From NCBI GenBank assembly GCA_050747525.1, contig JBOGOC010000037.1, forward strand, positions 1 through 22,276: a stretch of 22,276 bases of DNA. The letters run 5' to 3'. The number at the start of each line of letters is the position of its first letter. Position 1 is the stretch's first letter. Made by a program: the position numbers and the translations under genes. The DNA is from JBOGOC01 sp050747525. GTDB taxonomy: Bacteria > Acidobacteriota > Polarisedimenticolia > JACPZX01 > DASXTC01. Positions 13,747-22,276 of the stretch are shown here, piece after piece. The notes under the pieces are model-generated. The model searched no databases and was not told the DNA's origin. It worked only from the letters and a program-made list of their open reading frames with translations.

Positions 13747-14388
13747 GCTGGAGGGCTTGAGCACCAGGGTGTTTCCCGTCACCACGGCCGCCGCGGTCAT
13801 TCCGGCCAGGATGGCCAGCGGGAAGTTCCACGGCGGGATCACCACGCCGACCCCCAGCGGGATGTAGCGCAGCTCGTTCTTCTCACCCGGAAGCCGGGTG
13901 AGGGGCTGCTCGCCGGCCAGACGCAGCGCCTCGCGCGCGTAGAACTCGCAGAAGTCGATCGCCTCCGCCACGTCGCCGTCGGCCTCGGCCCACGACTTGC
14001 CCACCTCGTGGACCATCCAGGCGGCCAGCTCGTGCTTGCGCCGGCGCATGATGGCGGCCGAGCGGAAGACCAGGTCGGCCCGCTGCTGGGCCGGCACGTC
14101 CCGCCAGGTCTCGAAGGCCTTGAGCGCGGCCTGCATGGCCTGCTCCGCCTGCTCCTGCGTGGCCTTGCCGAAATAGCCGAGGACCTCGCTCTTGCGCGAT
14201 GGGTTGAGCGACGGGAAGAACTCGGCGCTGGTGTAGCGCTCGCCTCCGATGACCTGCTGGTAACGCTTGCCGAACATGGAGTGAACCTGGGCCAGGGCTT
14301 CCTCCATGCGGCGGCGGTTCTCTTCGCGCGAGAAGTCCGTGAACGGCTCGTTCGCGAAGGCCGATGGGGTCATGGGAGTTGCGGGCAT
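12820..14388 (-). CDS. rocA: 1-pyrroline-5-carboxylate dehydrogenase (intact)
   Basis: A 522-aa aldehyde dehydrogenase of the RocA/PruA group, which oxidises glutamate semialdehyde (P5C) to glutamate with NAD+ in proline and arginine breakdown. It shows the IPPWNFPLAILAGMTAAAV segment, the NAD-site KPSSDSPAIG, LEMGGKDAILV (general-base Glu) and FGFQGQKCSACSRAIV with the catalytic Cys. EEIFGPVLAVI and GAHPFGGFNMSGTDSKAGG near the C-terminus are typical of RocA. The start at 14388 was chosen because AGGAGA lies about 9 nt upstream and it gives the normal N-terminus. An upstream ATG at 14451 would run through the promoter region. No proline dehydrogenase domain is fused. It is divergent from polA and heads the rocA-kinase-DUF3052 block. 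Confidence 0.92.
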   Translation of the reverse strand: MPATPMTPSAFANEPFTDFSREENRRRMEEALAQVHSMFGKRYQQVIGGERYTSAEFFPSLNPSRKSEVLGYFGKATQEQAEQAMQAALKAFETWRDVPAQQRADLVFRSAAIMRRRKHELAAWMVHEVGKSWAEADGDVAEAIDFCEFYAREALRLAGEQPLTRLPGEKNELRYIPLGVGVVIPPWNFPLAILAGMTAAAVVTGNTLVLKPSSDSPAIGYRFLEVMEEAGLPPGVVNFLTGPGGSVGDYLVQHPKTRFVAFTGSKPVGLGISEKAARVAEGQIWIKRSILEMGGKDAILVCDDADIDAAVEGVALSAFGFQGQKCSACSRAIVDQKVYESFLEKLVARVRSLSVGIPTEPGTFMGPVINERAYKSILEYIALGRSEGRIVSGGEPGPSEGWFIQPTVVADVKPGARLEQEEIFGPVLAVIRCKDFEDGLRIVNDTEFGLTGAIYTSSAQRADEARRRFHVGNLYINRKCTGAMVGAHPFGGFNMSGTDSKAGGRDYLLLFTQAKSIAERVT

Positions 14389-14422
14389 GTCGCGTGTCTC
14401 CTGGGTGGATTGTGAGGGCCGG

Positions 14423-14431
14423 ATCATAACA
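14423..14431 (-). promoter_or_regulatory. Extended -10 element for rocA
   Basis: The minus strand reads TGTTATGAT, a TGn-TATGAT extended -10, about 35 nt upstream of the rocA ATG at 14388. This leaves a leader of roughly 27 nt that contains the AGGAGA ribosome site. I see no convincing -35 hexamer. Confidence 0.4.
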
Positions 14432-14464
14432 CAGGGACGCAGGGCTCCCATGCCCCGGGTCGTA

Positions 14465-14470
14465 TAGAAT
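14465..14470 (+). promoter_or_regulatory. Possible -10 element for polA
   Basis: TAGAAT (5 of 6 to TATAAT) lies 22 nt before the polA ATG, with a GAGGAG ribosome site at 14482-14487 between them. A good -35 is not visible. It lies back to back with the rocA promoter in a 104-bp divergent region. Confidence 0.3.
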
Positions 14471-14492
14471 GCCTCTCCTCCGAGGAGCGCCC

Positions 14493-17171
14493 ATGAAGGA
14501 CCGCACCATCTATCTGGTTGACGGCACGTACAATGTCTACCGTGCCTACCATGCGACCCCCCGGCTGACCACCTCCCGGGGGCAGCCCACCAACGCGGTG
14601 CTCACCTTCGCCAACATGCTGCGCAAGCTCATCGTGGACAGGGAGCCGCGCCACCTTGGAGTGGCCTTCGATACCGGCGCTCCCACCTTCCGCCATGAAG
14701 GATTCGCCGATTACAAGGCGCACCGTCCTCCGCCGCCGGACGACCTGGTCGCCCAGTTCCCCTGGGTGCGCCGCGTCTGTGAGGTGCTGCGGGTGCCGGT
14801 CATCGAGAAGGACGGCTGGGAGGCCGACGATGTGATCGCCACGCTGGCGGAGCAGGCGGTCCAGGCGGGCTACGAGGTCATGATCGTCACGTCCGACAAG
14901 GACATGTTCCAGCTGGTCGGCGAGCACGTGCAGATCCTCAACGCGGCGCGGGACAACCTCATCATGGACGCCGCCAAGGTGGAGGAAATGTTCGGAGTCA
15001 GGCCCTCCCAGGTGCCCGACGTGCTGGCCCTGTGGGGCGACGCCACCGACAACATTCCGGGCGTGTCCGGCATCGGCGAGAAGGGGGCCAAGGAGATCAT
15101 CAAGACCTTCGGGTCCCTGAAGGATGCGATTCACCGGGCCGACGAGATCCCGCGCAAGGTGTACCGCGAGAACCTCAAGGCTCAGAGCGACCGCGCACTT
15201 CAGTCGCTGGATCTGGCCACCATCCGCCGCAACGCTCCCGTGCAGCTGGACCTGGAGGCGCTGCGATCCAAGGAGGCCGACCGGGGCGCCGCCTACGAGC
15301 TGTTCTCGCAGCTGGAGTTCAACGCCCTGCGCAACCAGTACGCGCCCCGGGCCGAAGCCGTGTCCGCGCGTTATGACCTCGTGCTGGACGCCGGCGCCCT
15401 GGCCGAGGCCCTGGCCGCCGCGCGCGCCGCGGGAGTGCTCTCCATCGACGTGGTGGGAAGCAGCCCCGCTCCCATGCATGCCGGCATCGTGGGGATCGCC
15501 TTCACCGGCGCGACCGGGCGCGGATGGTACGTCCCGGTGGCGCACACGTATCTCGGGGCGCCCACCCAGGTGGCGCTCGACGAGGTGCTGGCGCAGCTGC
15601 GGCCCCTGGTGGAGGACGCCGGCCTCCCCAAGGCGGGCAATGACCTCAAGTACGAGACAATCGTCTTCGAGCGGCATGGCATCACCCTGCGAGGGACCGC
15701 GTTCGACTCCACCATCGCCTCGTACCTGATCGATCCCGGCCGGCGCCTGCACAGCCTCGACGTGCTGGCCCTCGACTACCTGGATCACCGCACGCTGATG
15801 TACGCGGAGATCGCCGGGGCCGGGCGCAAGGAGATCCCCGTGTCCATGGTGGAGGTCTCGGCCATGGGCCGCTACGCGGGCGAGGGGGCCGACGTGGAGC
15901 TGAGGCTGCGCGAGAGCCTTGCGCCCCGCCTGCGCCATCTGCACCTGAACGAGCTGAACGACGACCTGGAGATCCCGCTGCTGGGTGTGCTGGCACGCAT
16001 GGAGAAGGCGGGCGTGAAGGTGGACTGCGGCATCCTGGCGGCGATGTCGACTGACATGGCCGCGCGCATGGACATCATCGAGGCGGAGATCTACGAGCTG
16101 GCCGGCTGCCGGTTCAACATCCAGTCACCCCGGCAGCTGGGTGACGTGCTCTTCGAGAAGCTGGAGATGGCCAGCCGGCGCCGCACCCTGAAAACCCGGG
16201 CGCTGTCCACCAGCCAGGAGGTCCTCGAGGAGCTGGCGGAGCACCATCCTCTCCCCCGGCGCATCCTGGACTACCGGAGCCTGGCCAAGCTCAAGTCCAC
16301 CTACGTGGACGCCCTGCCGCTGCTCGTCCACCCTCAGACGGGGCGCGTGCACACCTCGTACAACCAGACCGTGGCCGCTACCGGCCGGCTCTCCTCATCG
16401 GACCCCAACCTCCAGAACATCCCGGTGCGCACCAACGAAGGAAAGGCAATCCGCCGGGCCTTCGTCCCCGAGCCGGGTCACGTCTTTCTGGCCGCCGACT
16501 ACTCGCAGGTGGAGCTTCGGGTGATGGCGCACATGGCCGACATCCCCGAGCTGGCCGAGGCCTTCCGCAGGGGCGAGGACATCCACGAGCGCACCGCGGC
16601 CGAGGTGTTCGGCGTCATGCCGGGGCTGGTCACCTCCCCGATGCGCGCCCAGGCCAAGACCATCAACTTCGGGATTCTCTACGGCATGGGGCCGGTGAGC
16701 CTGGCGGCCCAGCTCGGCATCTCCCGCACGGAAGCCCAGCAGTTCATCGAGCGCTACTTCGCCCGCTTCCCGCGCATCAAGGAGTACATCGACAAGACGA
16801 TGGCCCAGGCGGAAAGGGATGGCTACGTGACCACCCTCTTCCACCGCCGACGCTACTTCCCCGAGCTGAAGGGGGCCGACCGCATGGCGCGCCAGCAGGC
16901 GCTGCGGGCCGCCGTGAACACCACCATCCAGGGGACCGCGGCCGACCTGATCAAGAAGGCGATGCTCGACCTGGATCGTGTGCTGGCGAGCGAGGCCGCG
17001 CGGAGCCGCATGATCCTCCAGGTGCACGACGAGCTGGTGCTTGAGTGCCCCGAGGGCGAGGTCGAGCGGGTGGGTCCGATGGTCAAGCGCAGCATGGAGG
17101 ACGTCGCCAGCCTGCGCGCTCCCCTGGTGGTGGACGTCAAGGTGGGACGCTCCTGGGAAGACGTGACCTGA
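14493..17171 (+). CDS. polA: DNA polymerase I
   Basis: An 892-aa, three-domain PolA. The 5'-nuclease (about 1-290) keeps LVDGTYNVYRAYHA, FADYKAHRPPPPDDL, GWEADDVIATLA, VTSDKDMFQLV and the helix-hairpin-helix region DNIPGVSGIGEKGA. The 3'-5' exonuclease domain (about 305-490) keeps D319, D405 (FDSTIASYLIDP) and Y461. The E. coli E357 position is Val321 and the D501 position is Gly465, so proofreading is probably lost. The polymerase domain has TGRLSSSDPNLQNIP, motif A DYSQVELRVMAH, motif B RAQAKTINFGILYGMG and motif C QVHDELVLE, all intact. It acts in Okazaki-fragment maturation and repair synthesis. The start at 14493 (MKDRTIYLVDG) follows GAGGAG. An upstream in-frame ATG at 14469 would put that site inside the coding region. 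Confidence 0.95.
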   Translation: MKDRTIYLVDGTYNVYRAYHATPRLTTSRGQPTNAVLTFANMLRKLIVDREPRHLGVAFDTGAPTFRHEGFADYKAHRPPPPDDLVAQFPWVRRVCEVLRVPVIEKDGWEADDVIATLAEQAVQAGYEVMIVTSDKDMFQLVGEHVQILNAARDNLIMDAAKVEEMFGVRPSQVPDVLALWGDATDNIPGVSGIGEKGAKEIIKTFGSLKDAIHRADEIPRKVYRENLKAQSDRALQSLDLATIRRNAPVQLDLEALRSKEADRGAAYELFSQLEFNALRNQYAPRAEAVSARYDLVLDAGALAEALAAARAAGVLSIDVVGSSPAPMHAGIVGIAFTGATGRGWYVPVAHTYLGAPTQVALDEVLAQLRPLVEDAGLPKAGNDLKYETIVFERHGITLRGTAFDSTIASYLIDPGRRLHSLDVLALDYLDHRTLMYAEIAGAGRKEIPVSMVEVSAMGRYAGEGADVELRLRESLAPRLRHLHLNELNDDLEIPLLGVLARMEKAGVKVDCGILAAMSTDMAARMDIIEAEIYELAGCRFNIQSPRQLGDVLFEKLEMASRRRTLKTRALSTSQEVLEELAEHHPLPRRILDYRSLAKLKSTYVDALPLLVHPQTGRVHTSYNQTVAATGRLSSSDPNLQNIPVRTNEGKAIRRAFVPEPGHVFLAADYSQVELRVMAHMADIPELAEAFRRGEDIHERTAAEVFGVMPGLVTSPMRAQAKTINFGILYGMGPVSLAAQLGISRTEAQQFIERYFARFPRIKEYIDKTMAQAERDGYVTTLFHRRRYFPELKGADRMARQQALRAAVNTTIQGTAADLIKKAMLDLDRVLASEAARSRMILQVHDELVLECPEGEVERVGPMVKRSMEDVASLRAPLVVDVKVGRSWEDVT

Positions 17172-17278
17172 GACGGGCGCTGCCGCGGCCGACAAACCCG
17201 ACGACGGAGATCCACCCGCCGATTGACTCGCCCGTGAGCGCGTGATACAAGACGCGCCGCAGCATGAGCACGCGGCCG

Positions 17279-17306
17279 TTGCCCACGCCACCCCGCAGCG
17301 TATATT
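17279..17306 (+). promoter_or_regulatory. Sigma-70-like promoter for the REC-HD-GYP gene
   Basis: TTGCCC (17279-17284) and TATATT (17301-17306) are separated by 16 bp. A GGAGG ribosome site follows at 17321-17325, 12 nt before the ATG at 17338. The rest of the 166-bp gap after polA shows no clear terminator. Confidence 0.45.
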
Positions 17307-17337
17307 GGCACGGTCGCGATGGAGGACGTCTCTCATC

Positions 17338-18462
17338 ATGAAACCGCATCTGCTCATCGTCGATGACGAACAGGTCATCCGCGAAGTCCTCACCGAGCAC
17401 CTCACGGGCGCCGGCTATACGTGTGGCGGCGCGGCCAACAGCGCCGAGGCGCTGTCGAAGCTGCGCAACGGCGGCGGCTACAGCCTGGTGCTCACCGACA
17501 TCGACATGCCCGGCCAGAACGGCATCTCGCTCCTCAAGGAGATCAAGAAGACGCTGCCCGACACCGACGTGGTGATGGTGACCGGGGTGGTGGACGTGGA
17601 CACGGCCATCGAGTCGATCCGCATGGGGGCCAGCGACTACCTCACCAAGCCGTTCAACCTCGACGAGGTGGTGCTGATCGTCGAGCGCACGCTGGAGAAG
17701 CGCCGCCTGATCCGCGAGAACCGCGAGTACCAGCTCTCCCTGGAGCGCAAGGTGGAGGAGCGCACGCGCGAGCTGACCCACAAGACCGACGAAGTGGAGC
17801 GGCTCTACCGCGAGCTGAAGACCGCCTTCGAGCAGATCCGCGCCACCTACGACACCACCCTGGAGGCGCTCATGGAGGCGCTGGACACCCGCGACACCGA
17901 GACCCAGGGGCACTCGCGCCGAGTCTCGGAGTACACCGTGGCCGTGGCGCGGCGCATGGGGGTGGCCGAGCCCGACCTGACCCAGATGCGCTGGGGTGCG
18001 CTGCTGCACGACGTGGGGAAGATCGGCGTGCCCGACGCCATTCTGCGCAAGCCGGGCCCGCTCACTGCCCAGGAATGGGTGGAGATGCGCAAGCACCCCG
18101 AGCTGGGCCGCCGCATCCTGGCCAACATCCGGTTCCTGGAAGGAGCCGTGCCCATCGTCTACTGCCATCAGGAGCGCTACGACGGCACCGGCTACCCGCG
18201 CGGCCTGAAGGGGGATCAGATCCCGCTGGGGGCGCGCATCTTCGCCGTGGTCGACACCCTCGACGCCATGACCATGAACCGCCCCTACCGCAAGGCGCTC
18301 CCCTACGAGCGAGCGCGGGAGGAGGTCACCCGCTTCGCCGGCGTGCAGTTCGACCCGCGCGTGGTGGAGTGCTTCCTGCAGATCCCTCAGGAGGATTGGC
18401 AGCGCATCCAGCGGGAGATCAAGGCCGACCTCACCGCCCGCGGGATGGCCCACAAGTACTGA
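17338..18462 (+). CDS. Response regulator with HD-GYP phosphodiesterase domain
   Basis: A 374-aa protein. The N-terminal receiver (about 3-120) has D9/D10, D54 in VLTDIDMPG and the Lys of DYLTKPFN. A charged coiled coil (about 122-180, ERKVEERTRELTHKTDEVERL) links it to an HD-GYP domain (about 180-365). The output domain has GHSRRVSEYTVAVARRMG, LLHDVGKIGVPD, KHPELG, and HQERYDGTGYPRGLKGDQIP. These are the metal-binding and GYP signatures of active cyclic-di-GMP phosphodiesterases. It probably lowers c-di-GMP, or a related cyclic dinucleotide, on phosphorylation. The ATG at 17338 was chosen because the domain starts there and GGAGG precedes it. The cognate kinase is not identifiable. The two hybrid kinases upstream carry their own receivers. 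Confidence 0.92.
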   Translation: MKPHLLIVDDEQVIREVLTEHLTGAGYTCGGAANSAEALSKLRNGGGYSLVLTDIDMPGQNGISLLKEIKKTLPDTDVVMVTGVVDVDTAIESIRMGASDYLTKPFNLDEVVLIVERTLEKRRLIRENREYQLSLERKVEERTRELTHKTDEVERLYRELKTAFEQIRATYDTTLEALMEALDTRDTETQGHSRRVSEYTVAVARRMGVAEPDLTQMRWGALLHDVGKIGVPDAILRKPGPLTAQEWVEMRKHPELGRRILANIRFLEGAVPIVYCHQERYDGTGYPRGLKGDQIPLGARIFAVVDTLDAMTMNRPYRKALPYERAREEVTRFAGVQFDPRVVECFLQIPQEDWQRIQREIKADLTARGMAHKY

Positions 18463-18503
18463 CCGGATGCTGGCCCCCGCCGCCTATCGCGAGGCCGGGT
18501 TGC

Positions 18504-18528
18504 GGCCCCACGTCCCCGGGCCTATTTT
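18504..18528 (+). terminator. Weak intrinsic terminator after the HD-GYP gene
   Basis: GGCCC (18504-18508) pairs with GGGCC (18518-18522) around a 9-nt loop, followed at once by TATTTT. The stem is only 5 bp, so efficiency may be low. It lies 41 nt after the HD-GYP stop and before the moxR start. Confidence 0.4.
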
Positions 18529-18567
18529 CCCTGTTCCGCCCCTTCCCGGGCGGCGGGGCCGGACCCA

Positions 18568-19505
<938 letters not shown>

Positions 19506-19509
<4 letters not shown>

Positions 19510-20501
19510 GCCACACGGGCGCCCTGCCGCCTCCGGCGGCGCCCGTCCCCCACCTGGCGCCGGGACGCATGGGCATCCGGCTGGCGGTGCTGAGCGTGGC
19601 CATCGGCCTGGCCGCCATCAACACCGGCAACAATCTCCTCTACGTCATGCTCTCCCTCATCCTGGGGCTCGCCGCGGTCTCCGCGATCGTGGCGCGCCTC
19701 GCGATGCGCACGCTGTCGGTGCGCGCCCTGCTGCCGTCCGAGGCGGTGTGCGGCGAGCCGATGCCGATCACGGTCGAGGCGCGCGGGCGCTTCCGATGGC
19801 TCCCCCAGACCTGGATCGACGTGCAGGTGAAAGGGCTCGATCGAGCCGTGGGCCTCTCCATCCCGCTCAGCTCGCGCGGCGGCAGGGGGGCTGCCACGGT
19901 GCGCGTGCGGCCCGGACGGCGCGGCGTGTACTCGCGCCTCACGCTGGCGGCCGGCACCGGGTATCCCCTGGACCTGCAGCTCTCGCGCGGCTCCTTCACC
20001 TGGGAGGGAGACCTGGTGGTCCTGCCGCGATTCGACCCGATCGCGTCCCTGTCGCAGCTTTCCACCGAGGGCCGGCGGCCTGGAGACGCCACGGCCGCGC
20101 GCGAGCCCGGGACCGGGGCCGAGCTGCGCCAGGTGCGGGCCTACACCTGGCAGGACGACGCGCGCCTCATGCACTGGCGCGCCACGGCCCGCGCGGGACG
20201 GCCGATGGTGCGCGATCTGGAGCACGAGCGCGAGCGGACCCTCGACCTGGTGTTGGACACAGGCGCCGCCGACTCCGCGGCCTTCGAGGCGCTCGTCTCG
20301 CGGGCCGCCGCCCTGCTCGATCTCGCGCGGCGCGAGCGTATCCCGTTCCGCCTGCACGCCCCTGGGGCCCCGGCCTCGGGACTCCCGGCCGACGCCGCGG
20401 GCCGGTTCCTCGCCGAGGTGGCTCCCCGCGCGCCGGGTGTCTCCGCGGCGTGGGCGCCGCCTGGAGGACCGGGCGTCATCGTGCTGTCGTGCGCGGGGTG
20501 A
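19506..20501 (+). CDS. DUF58 membrane protein (VWA-like fold)
   Basis: A 331-aa protein. Two close hydrophobic stretches (about 22-60: VLSVAIGLAAINTGNNLLYV, then MLSLILGLAAVSAIVA) form a membrane hairpin with the NTGNNLLY motif typical of the family. The cytoplasmic or periplasmic part contains GRRGVYSRLTLAAGTGYPLDL and the DUF58 signature RQVRAYTWQDDARLMHWRATARAGRPMVRDLE. The C-terminus (DLVLDTGAADSAAFEALVSRAAALL onward) is VWA-like. The function is not established. It is thought to be a partner of the MoxR ATPase. The GTG start at 19506 overlaps the moxR stop, and the stop is 4 nt before the next ATG. Confidence 0.9.
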
Positions 20502-20505
20502 GCCG

Positions 20506-22276
20506 ATGACGCACCGGTTCGCGCTGCTCACCATCCGCAACGGCGTGGCCAGCTGCCTGATGCTGGCCACCACCGCTCTGCTGGCGGTGCAGGCCATCGG
20601 GCCCTGGCACGCGCTCCTGCTGGCGGCAGGGATCGTCTACGGGCGCCGGACCCGCCGGCCTCTGCGTCTGCCGCCGCGCGCGTGGGACGCGCTGGCCGTG
20701 GCGGCGCTGCTGATGTTTCCTCTCGAGCTCATGCTGGGCTCGGGGAACCTCATCGGGGCCGCGCTGCGGCTCCTGTCGTTCGTCGTCCTCTACCGTTGCG
20801 CGAACCTCTCCGAGCACCAGGACCTGAGGCAGGCGGTCGCCCTCAGCTTCGTGCAGATGCTGGCCGCGGCCGCCTCCACCACCGAGGTGTGGTTCAGCGC
20901 CTTCCTGGTCGCCTACCTGTTCATGGCCGTCTGGACCCTCATGGCCATGGCCTCCGCGCGCGACGGGGCGCCGGCCTCGGCGCGACGTGCTCCCCCCGGG
21001 CGCCCCGCCACCGCCATGACCAGCCTGACCGTGATGGCTGGGGCCCTGTTCTTCGTGGCCATTCCGCACTTCGGCACCGGCTACTTCCAGCCCGCGACCG
21101 CGAGGGGGACCGGCGACACCTTGAGCGGGTTCTCCGATCGCATCGAGCTGGGGGCAATCAGCCGGATCAAGAAGAACCGGGCCGTTGTGATGCGCGTGCG
21201 CCTCCACGGCCAGGACGATCCCGCCGCGCCGCCTCTTCGCTGGCGCGGCGTCGCGCTGGACACCTTCGACGGCCGCTCCTGGAGCGTGGCCAGCAACGGC
21301 CGCCGGTGGGTGGGGCGCGACCCGGATGGCTCCTTTCACGTAGGAGCTCCCCTCCGGAAGGGGGAGACCGTCCTGGACCAGGAAGTCAGCATGATGCCGT
21401 TGATGGTGCCGGTGCTGTTCACCTCGCCCGGCCCGTCGCGCGTGGTGTTCGAGGGGACCCAGGCTCTGGGCGTGGATGACGGAGGGGCCGTGCACCTGGC
21501 CCAGCCGCCGCTCTCCCGTTTCACCTACCGCGTGATCTCTCCGACACCGGGCCGGGCGCTGAGCGGCTACGGTGGCGACGATGCCTTCGGCTCGTCGCCG
21601 GTCAACCTCGCCCTGCCGCATCTCGATCCCCGTATCGTCAAGCTGGCCGAACGCATCGCCGCAGGCGCCGCCACCCCTCTCGACGGGGCGCGCCGCATCG
21701 AGCAACACCTCCGCACCCGGTACGACTACTCCCTGGAGGTGGAGGATCGCGGCGTGCCCGACCCGCTGGGCCGGTTCCTCATCGAGCGCCAGCCGGGCCA
21801 TTGCGAGTACTTCGCCACCGCCATGGCGGTGATGCTGCGTTGCCTGGAGATCCCTTCGCGCGTGGTGAACGGATTCCAGTCGGGAGAGTGGTCGGCCCTC
21901 ACCGGGGTCTGGGTGGTGCGCCAGGCCGACGCGCACACCTGGGTGGAAGCCTGGATCGACGGGCAGGGCTGGGTCACGTTCGACCCGACCCCCGCGGATT
22001 CAGGAGCGGCCGTCACGGCGGGACTGCTGGCCGGGTGGAGCACGGCCCTCCGCCGGCTGGAGCTCATGTGGGACACGTGGGTGGTGGGGCTCGATTTGCT
22101 CGACCAGCAGTCGCTGGCCGCCTCCCTGTTCGACGGCGCGGCGCTGGCCGCCCTGGGCGGCGCAGCCCTGGTTGGCCGTCTGGCGGCATCCTTCTCGAGC
22201 CTGGCCGCTTCGGGCTGGCCGGCGCTGGCCGCGATTGCGGCCCTGGTGGCGGGGGCCCTGGCGGCCGGGTGGCTGT
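20506..22276 (+). CDS. TgpA-like membrane transglutaminase-domain protein (C-terminus off the right edge)
   Basis: 590 codons are open to the window edge from the ATG at 20506. The N-terminus (1-190, DUF3488-like) carries about five or six transmembrane helices, followed by an extracytoplasmic segment. The transglutaminase-like core has the full triad in order: Cys433 (PGHCEYFATAMAVML), His477 (ADAHTWVEAW) and Asp493 (VTFDPTP). Hydrophobic stretches after residue 540 suggest a second membrane anchor. This layout matches Pseudomonas TgpA, an essential inner-membrane protein with a periplasmic transglutaminase domain. The substrate is unknown. It is third in the moxR-DUF58 operon with only 4 nt of spacing. 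Confidence 0.92.
   Translation, partial: MTHRFALLTIRNGVASCLMLATTALLAVQAIGPWHALLLAAGIVYGRRTRRPLRLPPRAWDALAVAALLMFPLELMLGSGNLIGAALRLLSFVVLYRCANLSEHQDLRQAVALSFVQMLAAAASTTEVWFSAFLVAYLFMAVWTLMAMASARDGAPASARRAPPGRPATAMTSLTVMAGALFFVAIPHFGTGYFQPATARGTGDTLSGFSDRIELGAISRIKKNRAVVMRVRLHGQDDPAAPPLRWRGVALDTFDGRSWSVASNGRRWVGRDPDGSFHVGAPLRKGETVLDQEVSMMPLMVPVLFTSPGPSRVVFEGTQALGVDDGGAVHLAQPPLSRFTYRVISPTPGRALSGYGGDDAFGSSPVNLALPHLDPRIVKLAERIAAGAATPLDGARRIEQHLRTRYDYSLEVEDRGVPDPLGRFLIERQPGHCEYFATAMAVMLRCLEIPSRVVNGFQSGEWSALTGVWVVRQADAHTWVEAWIDGQGWVTFDPTPADSGAAVTAGLLAGWSTALRRLELMWDTWVVGLDLLDQQSLAASLFDGAALAALGGAALVGRLAASFSSLAASGWPALAAIAALVAGALAAGWL

Noticed and set aside
12769..14415. 548-codon open frame on the plus strand opposite rocA
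   Set aside because: It is the shadow of a clearly conserved aldehyde dehydrogenase, in high-GC sequence where antisense frames stay open. Its translation shows no recognisable domain.
14424..15944. Long minus-strand frame opposite polA
   Set aside because: There is no domain signal, and it runs antisense to conserved PolA motifs and the divergent promoter region.
20476..21936. 486-codon minus-strand frame opposite the transglutaminase gene
   Set aside because: It is the shadow of a membrane protein with a full catalytic triad on the plus strand.

Overview
This is a high-GC chromosomal segment from a Gram-negative-type bacterium. It is densely packed, with many ATGA/GTGA stop-start overlaps, and it has no transposase, integrase, phage gene, CRISPR array or RNA gene that I can see. 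The gene mix (phosphate-type OmpR regulator, CHAD/Ppx, DUF3052, hybrid histidine kinases, MoxR-DUF58-transglutaminase, a secreted beta-helix-like surface protein) would suit Acidobacteriota or a similar deep-branching high-GC phylum. No marker here fixes the lineage, so that is a guess.

Region 1 (1-6848) looks like a phosphate/polyphosphate neighbourhood. On the minus strand, reading from 4262 downward, are two tandem thymidylate-kinase-like genes, a SixA-type histidine phosphatase and a PhoB-like response regulator. The first three are joined by 4-nt overlaps. They are followed by a secreted surface protein cut by the left edge. Divergently, on the plus strand, are a CHAD-domain gene and a Ppx/GppA phosphatase, also overlapping by 4 nt. 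Three 11-bp-phased direct repeats resembling Pho boxes lie upstream of the kinase operon, phoB and the secreted-protein gene. The second kinase has Arg in place of the P-loop Lys.

Region 2 (6849-14388, minus strand) is a tandem duplication. The ancestral order is rocA (P5C dehydrogenase) - hybrid histidine kinase - DUF3052. The stretch from about codon 215 of rocA to about codon 82 of the DUF3052 gene is present twice (10290-13746 and 7035-10289), joined in the middle by a non-homologous junction. The outer genes stay intact. The inner DUF3052 and rocA pieces are decayed remnants, and the upstream kinase has run through a frameshift into them, giving one 1061-codon chimeric ORF.

Region 3 (14493-18462, plus strand) holds polA, divergent from rocA, and a REC-HD-GYP regulator. 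PolA has intact 5'-nuclease and polymerase motifs, but two proofreading carboxylates appear to be replaced. Region 4 (18568-22276, plus strand) is a tight MoxR ATPase - DUF58 - TgpA-like transglutaminase operon, with the last gene cut by the right edge. No gene-free stretch exceeds 300 bases. The longest, 1133-1402, holds a Pho-box-like repeat and a GC-rich hairpin.
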